Source: Aplidium turbinatum (taxonomy: Eukaryota > Chordata > Ascidiacea > Aplousobranchia > Polyclinidae). From it: a DNA stretch of 64,000 nt. The notes under the pieces were generated by a model, which did not search any database, was not told the origin of the DNA, and saw only the letters and a program-made list of their open reading frames with translations. The DNA is taken from contig OU964932.1 of assembly GCA_918807975.1 (NCBI GenBank), forward strand, positions 18,693,501 to 18,757,500, in the 5' to 3' direction. A program made the position numbers and the translations under genes. Of this stretch, positions 56,552 through 64,000 are shown piece after piece. Every line of letters begins with the position of its first letter. The first letter of the stretch is position 1.

Positions 56552-56929
56552 GCACTTTGGCATCTGTCTGCGGTTATATATATACCTGATATACATATGG
56601 GCAGCCTGTATTAGATTTATGAGTTACATATGGGCAGCCCATATTAGATTTGTGGGTTGAGTGTGAGCAACCCACATGAAACCCATAAATGAATATGGGC
56701 AGCCTATATGGGGGCAATGTGATGCCCGCGGACACAATGTGTATGGGCCCCATATAGGCAGCCCACATGGGGCCCGTACATCAGCCCATATGGGTCCCCA
56801 TGTGGGGCCCATATGGGCTTGCTGGCTGGGTGAGCAGTGGACACACGCCACTGGGCATGACTAAAGCAATTCACACAAATTAAAGCACCTAAAAACGTGC
56901 AATATTTACTACTTTTAGTAAGTAATATT

Positions 56930-57498
56930 TGTTACGGCCAATCTCTGTACAAATCAAACGTCATATAAAACCGTTCAAGTCTACTGAATATTACGTCATG
57001 GAACTTGCTAGAAAATGTGCCGAAATTGCACCATTGTTGATAGACTTGTGTCAGACCTGTTTAAACCTGTTTGGGCCTGTTTAAACATGAATGCATTGGT
57101 TCACTAGCTCGAACACCTGTTTTGAATTGCGTGACAATGTCTTTCTATTGCGTCACAGTTATTTCCTACGTGAATTGAGATATTGATATCTATTCTGGTC
57201 ATTCGTGAAATGGTTGCTTGAGAGTTAGTCGCACATTTAACTGTTGGCTTAGTGCTTGCTAGCTGGACAAAAGTTCCGTCTTTTATCCAAGTAATTTGTA
57301 TTGTAGTGACAGTTTTTAGAGGTGTAAGGCGTTGCACCAGTCATTTCGATAGCCGTGGGCTAGTTTTACTGGAATACACTTTTGAATAGACGTTTCGAAA
57401 GTGTGTTTATTTTTCGGTCAGTACATACAGACGAACGGATTTGGGAATTTTATGTTACAATTTTCCCACGAAGAGATTATGGTTTACCGCTGTGACCA
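56930..57498 (+). repeat. 5' LTR of the BEL/Pao element
   Basis: 569 bp, TG...CA ends. It contains two 'acctgttt' motifs near 57055-57080. Confidence 0.85.
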
Positions 57499-57901
57499 TA
57501 AAAAAATAAAAGACGTGTTTGTTGTCAGCTAGTGCAGAAGAACTACTTAGAAGTACAAGAAATAATAAAAGAAGATTTGTTGGTTGGTAGTCTACACTCT
57601 TACAGAAGCAAAGAAAAGTAAAGACATTTCTTCTCAGTTTGGTACTGAAGAAAAATAACTTTGACATTCATTGGCAAGAAAGAAGATTAAAGGCAATCCA
57701 TCTGTGCTTGAAGATTCAAGTGGAAGAATTCAAGCAAGTTTTGTGGACTTTAGGACTTCATATACTCGTACAGCTACGGTATCGTGCATTTAAATTCTTT
57801 TTTGTATTTTTACGGTCTTTACAGTTAAGTTTTATAACTTAATTTTGTGTGTTTGTGTAACTTAATTTTTTTAATTGTTAAATTTAGCCCCAACATTTAA
57901 T

Positions 57902-58945
57902 ATGTCTACACTCGGTGGCGACAGGGACTCGACCGCCATCGACTCGACTGAGTTTAAGCCTGATGATGTTCTTTGCGGTCGGGCAGGCCATTCTGGGGAG
58001 GGACCCATTAACGATGAGGCTAAGTCAGTTCGAGAGGCCCGGCATCTTAGAAGGGATATTTTGACTCAAATTGGGAAACTTTCTGTAGCTCTAGGTTCTT
58101 TGAGTGATAAGCAGGAACTGTTAATTTTTCGATCTAACTTATCTACTTTAGAAGAGGAATTAAGGCATTTCCATGCTCTTTTGAGTAAAATTGTTAACTC
58201 TGCAATCTTGGCAGAACTTCGTGATAGGGTAGATCCCGAATTTAACTCGTTAAAAAATAACTTCGAACAAAAAGAAAGTGAGTTCTCAGATAGGTTGGAT
58301 GCTGACATACATCCTGAGGATAGCGCCTCAAATGTAAGCACTAGGATGTCTGAGAGCTCGTCACGGATAGTTGCACAAATTAACCTACAGTTAAGACAAG
58401 AGGAGCTCCAGATCCAAGCTGAGGCCGAAGCAAGAGCTGCTGAGGCCATCGCAAGAGCAGAGGCCATACGAGCTGAGGTTGCCGCGAGAGCTGAGGCCGA
58501 CGCGAGAGCTGCTGAGGCCGCACGAGCAGAGGCTGCCGCAAGAGCTGAGGCCGAAGCCGAAGCTAGAGCTGCTGAGTTCGCACTCAAAGACGCTCAGTTG
58601 AGGGCCGAACAACGTAAAGAGGCAGTTTTAGCTGAATATCGTTCTGAGTTGGGCTCCCGGCGTAGCTCTAGGAAGGGCTCTTCTAGGCATTCCAGAAGTG
58701 AACATCAATCGCAGTTTAATTTACCTAACCTTTTCCAGACGCCTGTTCAATCTGTAAGTGGACCAGTGCAATCCACACGTTTTCCAGCTGTTTCAGGAGG
58801 TCTCGGGGCCGCGGCTAAAGGTCTTCCGAAGGACCTAGTGCCAAGGCCTGCGAATTTTAGCCGAACTCTTCCCCCAGAGCGTACAGGTCAGGGGCCGCCA
58901 TTAGCAGTAATGCTTTGCCCCCTTCAAAGTTTTCTGCGCCGCTAG
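57902..58945 (+). CDS. Fossil element part: BEL/Pao Gag N-terminal region
   Basis: It begins MSTLGGDRDST. Helical N-terminal part, then a long Ala/Glu/Arg-rich coiled coil (about residues 165-250, repeats of ARAEAxAR), then a basic Ser/Arg stretch. This plan is usual upstream of the capsid region in BEL/Pao Gag. Described as part of a broken element. Confidence 0.55.
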   Translation: MSTLGGDRDSTAIDSTEFKPDDVLCGRAGHSGEGPINDEAKSVREARHLRRDILTQIGKLSVALGSLSDKQELLIFRSNLSTLEEELRHFHALLSKIVNSAILAELRDRVDPEFNSLKNNFEQKESEFSDRLDADIHPEDSASNVSTRMSESSSRIVAQINLQLRQEELQIQAEAEARAAEAIARAEAIRAEVAARAEADARAAEAARAEAAARAEAEAEARAAEFALKDAQLRAEQRKEAVLAEYRSELGSRRSSRKGSSRHSRSEHQSQFNLPNLFQTPVQSVSGPVQSTRFPAVSGGLGAAAKGLPKDLVPRPANFSRTLPPERTGQGPPLAVMLCPLQSFLRR

Positions 58946-60699
58946 TTGTTGATCGCCCAGCTATACGTAATTTGGGTGGTTGTGAGAGGCGTATCGTGTC
59001 TCCTGATTTTAACGTGTTTGAGGATCGTGATCGGGCTGTGCATGGGACTGAGCCCACTCAGCCCCTTAAGGGATATAGCATGTCTTCTCCCGCTAAATCG
59101 AGTTCTCAACAACAGGATTGCTTTTTTGAATACCAAAATAGTAGGACGTTTTTCGATAAGGCGGCCTTGATTGGTTACGATGGTAATAACATGCCATTTA
59201 TTTTCTTTAAAAATCGTGTTATGGCCTTGATGGCAGCTTCGCCCTTTAAGGGAACTCGTTTAACTTTGTTGCAAGCAGCTTGTGTTAGAACAGCTGCGCA
59301 GACGATTGCTAATTTAGTTTCTGACACTCCTGGCTTGTCAGAGGAAGACAGGATAGAAATGTCGTTAGCTCGCTTGTCCCAGCGTTTTGTAGTTCGTGGA
59401 GGTCTTTTTGCCGAACCAGAAATTAGAAAGTATCGCTATGATAGCAAATTGACTTCGACCTCTTCCGGTGATCTGAAAGAGTTTAAAGATGAATTGTCGC
59501 AGTGTCTGCTTTACGCGCAAGCTTATGGTCAGCGTGACAAATTGGAAGGACGTTTTGTTTTGGATTTGGCTAAGCGACTCCCGTTTGACGCTAAGCAGCG
59601 TTATCTTGACTTTTTAGGTGATCAGTATGGTAGCACTGAGGAACCTACTTTTCAGAGTTTGTTTGATTTTGTAGTACGGGAGGAAACGCGCAAGTCGACT
59701 GATTTTAGCATTATGCTAATGGGCGATTCTGGTGAGTCGCAGCATTTTAAAAAGTTTGGCAAAGGAAAATTGCCTTCATGTCCGGTTAGGCAGACGTCGG
59801 TAAAACCCCATGATAATGTGATTTCAGGGAGTTCGCAGTACTCGACTGCTGTTGGCGCACCGCGCGGTGGTGTGGCCAGACGTAGTGACATACCGGCATG
59901 TTTTTATTGTTCGTCACGTGGTCAAGTTGAATATCATTTTTTGTCTAATTGTAAAGAATTTTTGCGCTTGACACCTAAAGATCGGAGAGATGTCATTGTG
60001 AAAGCTGGCAAATGCTTGAATTGTTTGCGCCAGCATATGGTTAGGGATTGCGTTCATGCAAACAACTGTCGTAAGTGTGGTCCTAACAACGATAGGAAAC
60101 ACTATTTTCTTCTGCATGATTTTTATGTGACGTCACGTGATTCTCTGGATTCGATTGGCAAAGATGATGCTGGTGCCAGAGTTCCTGTGCGTAATGTTAA
60201 GATTGGAAATGTTAAAGCAGCCTTTAACCGCATTACTGCTGCTCGTGTTTTGAATCCAATGACTGGCAAATCGAAGTTGGTGTATTGTCAGCATGATCCT
60301 GGTTCGCAGTTGACGTTTGTTTCGAGTGAATTGGTCTGCGAGCTTGGCATTAAACCGTATGACAAAGCGTCGTTTAAAATGGATACTCTGGCTGGTCAGA
60401 AACCTACTTGTGCTGAACTTGTTAAACTCAACATTCAGTCGTTAGAGACGAATGAACTGTTTTGTGATATAACTTCGGTGGTTAACCCAGCTTGGGCTGA
60501 CGATGTTAAAACTTTACCTCATAAGCAGGATTTAAGTGGTTTTCGTCATTTTCATGACGTGAATATGTTTCATTTGAATGATTGTAGCACTGTAGATGTA
60601 CTGATTGGCAACGACAACGCTTATTTGATGTGTGCGAAAGAAGAGCGTGTTGGTGAGAATCGTAGTGAACCGCATGCCTTGCTCACTCCTCTCGGTTGA
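58915..60699 (+). CDS. Fossil element part: BEL/Pao capsid-like region, zinc knuckles, protease
   Basis: The capsid-like region (residues about 60-260) has the BEL/Pao pattern of a DUF1759-type segment. Next come Cys/His knuckles (CFYCSSRGQVEYHFLSNC and CLNCLRQHMVRDC...CRKC). Next is a DUF1758-type aspartic protease (CQHDPGSQLTFVS as active site, VDVLIGNDNA near its end). Part of the broken element, kept as a fossil description. Confidence 0.65.
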   Translation: MPPSKFSAPLVVDRPAIRNLGGCERRIVSPDFNVFEDRDRAVHGTEPTQPLKGYSMSSPAKSSSQQQDCFFEYQNSRTFFDKAALIGYDGNNMPFIFFKNRVMALMAASPFKGTRLTLLQAACVRTAAQTIANLVSDTPGLSEEDRIEMSLARLSQRFVVRGGLFAEPEIRKYRYDSKLTSTSSGDLKEFKDELSQCLLYAQAYGQRDKLEGRFVLDLAKRLPFDAKQRYLDFLGDQYGSTEEPTFQSLFDFVVREETRKSTDFSIMLMGDSGESQHFKKFGKGKLPSCPVRQTSVKPHDNVISGSSQYSTAVGAPRGGVARRSDIPACFYCSSRGQVEYHFLSNCKEFLRLTPKDRRDVIVKAGKCLNCLRQHMVRDCVHANNCRKCGPNNDRKHYFLLHDFYVTSRDSLDSIGKDDAGARVPVRNVKIGNVKAAFNRITAARVLNPMTGKSKLVYCQHDPGSQLTFVSSELVCELGIKPYDKASFKMDTLAGQKPTCAELVKLNIQSLETNELFCDITSVVNPAWADDVKTLPHKQDLSGFRHFHDVNMFHLNDCSTVDVLIGNDNAYLMCAKEERVGENRSEPHALLTPLG

Positions 60700-61741
60700 T
60701 TGGCTTGTGGTGGTAAGTCACCCTTAGTTGGAAGCGTTGCTAAAGTGTGCAGAGTGCAGACGTCTTCAGAATCGGATGTCATCTCTGGCTTTCAGCGTAA
60801 AATTGAGTCTCGTGATATGGAAATAGCAGACCTGAATAAAGTCATTCAGGACTTGACTTTGCAAAATGAAACCTGTGAATTGTCTCGCAATGATATTTTG
60901 GCTAGAGAACTTGTCGAACCAAATATTGAGTTGAAAGATGGTCGAGTTGAGATACCTGTTCCGTTGAAGGAAGATATTGATTTACCTAACAATTTTGTGT
61001 TGGCATCAGATAGAGCTGCTGCTTTAAAGAAGAAGGCTTTAAAACAGTCTGAATTTCGAGGAACTTGTGTTAATGATGTAATGTCTTCTTGTCCTGACTT
61101 GTCTGACTTGTTAAACCCTCTGGCAGATGTCTTGGCTAGATTTCGGCTTGAAAGATTTGGTTTCATGGCTGATGTGACCAAATACTTTTTTCACATTTTG
61201 GACTCTTCAATACGTAAGCCCAATTTTATTGAACTGCTTACGTACACCGGCAGTGCCGTTCGGATCGTGAACGAACGCCCTTTGGTACCTTTGAGTGACG
61301 ACCCTAGGGATTTTACTGTCATCACCCCTGCCTCACTTTTGACCCCATACTTAGACCCATACTGTGCTGTTGGGCAACCACATGATCGTGACCAACTAAG
61401 AAGGGATTATCGGTTCAACTTGTCACTTTCTCAGCAGTTTTGGAATAAATGGATCGATTTTTACTTGCCAGGTCTTCAGGGCCGGAAAAAAATGGCTAAA
61501 AATGGCCGAGAATTTGGAACCTGGTCAACTTGTAGTGGTAGGTTCTCTCCAAGACATTGGTAAACGTGGGAAGTATCAACTTGGGAGGGTGCATGAGGTA
61601 GTTCCACAAATTAGGAAAGGGAAGCCTGTGGTTCGTAGAGCCAAAGTTGCCGTCTGCAACTATGATGAGAGTACGGGGAAAGTGAAAGTAGACTACGTGT
61701 TGAGGGATATTTCGTGCCTCGCCCCCGTAAAGAACACCTAA
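60700..61741 (+). CDS. Fossil element part: pol-derived pieces including integrase C-terminal domain
   Basis: The recognisable pieces are typical of the distal integrase of BEL/Pao: VNERPLVPLSDDPRDFTVITPASLL, seen as motif elements NERPL and LTPYLDP, and a DUF5641-type C-terminal segment (GQLVVVGSLQDIGKRGKYQLGRV, key residues GQLV and W/Y...GRV). Described as fossil parts only. Confidence 0.5.
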
Positions 61742-62048
61742 GTGTTAGGGTTTGAGCTTGGTTTTGTCTGCGGTGGCCGACCCTTGTCTGAGCCCGGAAC
61801 AGTTGGTTATTAGCGCAACCATTGTATATAGCGTCATTTTAGCGTGTACCTATGGTACCAATTTCATGTATCGTGTATTATTTCGTATTGCTGTTCATTC
61901 TTTGCATGCCCTTTGTATTTGCGTATTAACTTAAACGTGAGTGATTCAAACAATTTGTGTATCATGTGTTTTTATTCATTGGCTCACGATTGTCCTTCAA
62001 TTCTTTTTTAGTTATGCCATGTTAGACTGTCATAACTAGGGGCCGCTA

Positions 62049-62617
62049 TGTTACGGCCAATCTCTGTACAAATCAAACGTCATATAAAACCGTTCAAGTC
62101 TACTGAATATTACGTCATGGAACTTGCTAGAAAATGTGCCGAAATTGCACCATTGTTGATAGACTTGTGTCAGACCTGTTTAAACCTGTTTGGGCCTGTT
62201 TAAACATGAATGCATTGGTTCACTAGCTCGAACACCTGTTTTGAATTGCGTGACAATGTCTTTCTATTGCGTCACAGTTATTTTCTACGTGAATTGAGAT
62301 ATTGATATCTATTCTGGTCATTCGTGAAATGGTTGCTTGAGAGTTAGTCGCACATTTAACTGTTGGCTTAGTGCTTGCTAGCTGGACAAAAGTTCCGTCT
62401 TTTATCCAAGTAATTTGTATTGTAGTGACAGTTTTTAGAGGTGTAAGGCGTTGCACCAGTCATTTCGATAGCCGTGGGCTAGTTTTACTGGAATACACTT
62501 TTGAATAGACGTTTCGAAAGTGTGTTTATTTTTCGGTCAGTACATACAGACGAACGGATTTGGGAATTTTATGTTACAATTTTCCCACGAAGAGATTATG
62601 GTTTACCGCTGTGACCA
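62049..62617 (+). repeat. 3' LTR of the BEL/Pao element
   Basis: 569 bp, one difference from the 5' copy by eye. Confidence 0.85.
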
Positions 62618-62727
62618 ATATTTATTCTGTGATAATCATTTCTTGATATAACTTTTGCTTTGCCAGATGTTGGCAGGTGAGGCAGTGCGGCAGTGCCTCA
62701 CCTGCCTCCCCTGGCTACACGTCCCTG

Positions 62728-62784
62728 GTTTGCAATGCTTGTGGCTGCGTCTTTCCAATCAAAACCAAAGTTCTTTTTAAGAGA
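62728..62784 (-). pseudogene. Decayed coding exon, part 1 (upstream half)
   Basis: On the minus strand the sequence reads from an acceptor-like TTGTTTCAG (62785-62793) into SLKKNFGFDWKDAATSIAN, ending exactly at the 8-bp duplication. The frame continues at 41861 (STRDHIL...). The polypyrimidine tract and AG upstream suggest a genuine exon boundary. Confidence 0.4.
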
Positions 62785-62799
62785 CTGAAACAATTAGTC

Positions 62800-63125
62800 T
62801 TTGTGTAAAATGTTTATGTTAGATGCAGATGTAAAATGTAATATGTAAAATGTAACATACAAAATGTAACATGTAAAATTCTACTTGTAGCCTAATCAAG
62901 ATGCAATTGTAAATGAAAGTGAAAACGAAGTTCTTCAATTCTAAAGTTAAAGTTCTTTCCTTTGAATTAAGTTACATTGTAATGCAGAACGACAGTATGC
63001 TGAACTAATGCTTGGTGGTGGAGTTATAGTCGTTCGGTGTTTTCATTTTTGATGTGTTCGGATTCTGTTCTTCGGAAGTTAGAAGTCAAGTTAATACAGT
63101 AAACAACTCAATCGTGAAGAACTTC
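62800..63125. other. Spacer with short simple repeats
   Basis: Contains several 'aaaatgtaac/aaatgtaat' tandem words near 62825-62880. Nothing else recognised. Confidence 0.35.
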
Positions 63126-63127
63126 TA

Positions 63128-63618
63128 CAGTAGAATTCGCCTATAGTGACTTTGGCTATAGTGACACTTCGCTTATAGTGACACCTGTTGCAAAGTCCCG
63201 TTTGCAAACCATATGTTTTGCATAGAAATGACTTCGCCTATAGTGACTTCGTGTATAAGAACACTTTGCTTACAGTGACACCACATTTCTGTCCCTTGGG
63301 CTCAAAAATTTCCGTATAAGGACACTTTACGGTGTATTTCCAGTTTAAGTTGGAATCATATTTTGTCCTTATCAGCATTTTCGCCAGTTCCCAGTCAGCA
63401 AATCCATCTTTTTACATTGATTTAACGTATGTAGAGGTTGGGCCATAAAGGATTGATTTGCTGACTGGGTTTGAATTAAACCAACATGGAATGCGCATGC
63501 GCACATACTGCAGAAGTGACGTTATCAACGACGTCATCATTCGGCTATAGTGACACTTCGCTTATAGTGACACTTTTTCCGCGGTCCCTTCAGGTGTCAC
63601 TATAGGCGAATTCTACTG
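63128..63618. mobile_element. pogo/mariner-like MITE (491 bp), TA duplication
   Basis: Ends are CAGTAGAATTCGCCTATAGT and the exact reverse complement, flanked by TA (63126-63127, 63619-63620). Internal tandem words of tatagtgacac lie near both ends. CAG-start ends with TA duplication are typical of the pogo branch of Tc1/mariner. It has no transposase and carries the 80-bp nested element below. Confidence 0.85.
63390..63469. mobile_element. 80-bp micro-element with the same style of ends as elements A and B
   Basis: Ends are CCCAGTCAGCAAATCCATC and, reversed, CCCAGTCAGCAAATCAATC, flanked by TT on both sides (63388-63389, 63470-63471). Compared with elements A and B (CCCAGCCAGCAAGCCCAT), 15 of 18 terminal bases agree. 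It is nested in a pogo-like MITE. Confidence 0.6.
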
Positions 63619-63620
63619 TA

Positions 63621-64000
63621 CTTGTGATCAAGCGTTACTCCGTGAAGTTCAGTCGATAAACAAGGCAGTAGAGAAAACGACTTCGTGTCCCGGTCATTCC
63701 TCGCCAGTTATGCCCAGGAATGTTGCCGCCTCTCTGGCGGCTGTATATGAGCGTGCGTGTTGACTACAGCGTCCGCTACAAAACTACTGGAGTTGATTTT
63801 CAGGCGAGCTTCAATAATAAAAAACTGAAAAAAATCTGGCAACATGTCTTGTTTTTTTTTTTTTTGAATTCTAATCTAATTTAAACATCTTTATTGAAAT
63901 CGAAAAACCACTGACAGTCTAGTTTACACAGGCCCTCGTTGCACAGGCCTAGTTTATATATAATATGTTTATATAGGCTATAATATATAATAGTTTATAT
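63621..64000. other. Unassigned terminal stretch
   Basis: Contains a T-rich tract at about 63850 and taggctata words at the window edge. No ORF, RNA gene or element end is recognised. Confidence 0.3.

Larger units (their letters stand above)
50891..56830 (+). mobile_element. Element B: TIR-bounded element carrying an R2-type LINE ORF
   Basis: 5940 bp. Ends are CCCAGCCAGCAAGCCCATAT and the same sequence reversed, flanked by TG on both sides (50889-50890, 56831-56832). Subterminal zones match those of element A. It keeps a long AT-rich 5' leader (51205-52177) that A lacks, and lacks the final codons and the tandem 3' repeats that A keeps. A and B are therefore two differently deleted copies of a parent of about 8.4 kb (inference). 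Confidence 0.75.
56930..62617 (+). mobile_element. BEL/Pao LTR retrotransposon (fossil, very young)
   Basis: LTRs of 569 bp at 56930-57498 and 62049-62617, TGTTACGG...GTGACCA, with one difference seen by eye. The 5-bp duplication atatt is exact (56925-56929, 62618-62622). Parts recognised: Gag, zinc knuckles, an aspartic protease, and integrase C-terminal pieces. No reverse transcriptase core is recognised. It looks broken, with perhaps three breaks, and the insertion is recent. It is probably the latest event in the nest. Confidence 0.85.
41862..62727. mobile_element. Nest of about 20.9 kb bounded by one hAT-like element
   Basis: The left end is CAGTGATGTGCGGTGAGG and the right end reversed is CAGGGACGTGTAGCCAGG, near an inverted gtgaggca(c) motif. 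The 8-bp duplication gtttgcaa is exact (41854-41861 and 62728-62735). Joining the flanks restores continuity of a decayed reading frame. All features from 41956 to 62617 are thus secondary insertions into what was probably a short non-autonomous hAT-like element: a MITE, hAT scraps, elements A and B and a BEL/Pao LTR element. The own sequence of the outer element is best seen at 41862-41955 and 62623-62727. Confidence 0.7.

Overview
The window is metazoan nuclear DNA: AT-rich, full of transposons, with small single-exon genes that carry AATAAA signals and many tRNA-derived SINEs. A tunicate-like invertebrate fits the style (short genes, and a conserved acceptor-like AG just upstream of each start codon, as expected with spliced-leader trans-splicing). 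The sequence alone does not prove the taxon. There are no rRNA genes, CRISPR arrays or bacterial operons.

The only convincing host genes are five plus-strand paralogues of an unrecognised protein family of about 195-212 residues (starts at 282, 7850, 13343, 29009 and 37295), plus two relics (27145-27168 and about 32600-32793). They sit in a segmental array. A roughly 4.57 kb unit (SINE, conserved block with a TATA box, internally duplicated 5' flank, gene) occurs at about 4607, 9183, 34066 and 38631. The fourth unit has lost its gene. Shared deletions suggest that a tandem pair was later copied as a pair, together with a non-LTR (LINE) fragment.

14.7-27.0 kb is accessory sequence: a virus-like SF3-helicase fossil; a satellite of about 1.55 kb with a 570-bp higher-order period; two hAT-like foldback elements with perfect 8-bp target duplications; a large imperfect inverted repeat around a 111-codon ORF; a tandem array of tRNA-like units; and a short young Ty3/Gypsy LTR element whose protease is followed by a CNBP-like zinc-knuckle array.

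41.9-62.7 kb is a nest of about 20.9 kb that appears to sit inside one hAT-like element, shown by an 8-bp duplication at its two ends. It splits a decayed coding exon. Inside are a MITE, two inverted GC-rich elements and a recent BEL/Pao LTR element. The GC-rich elements (A, 43636-50797; B, 50891-56830) are the main discovery candidate. Each has clean terminal inverted repeats (CCCAGCCAGCAAGCCCATAT) and an apparent 2-bp target duplication, like a cut-and-paste transposon. Each carries a non-LTR retrotransposon ORF with zinc fingers, a YADD reverse transcriptase and a restriction-like endonuclease. Both copies share an indel at one point in the RT, so they probably spread through their terminal repeats and not by their own reverse transcription. 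An 80-bp element at 63390-63469 has related termini and again a 2-bp flank duplication.
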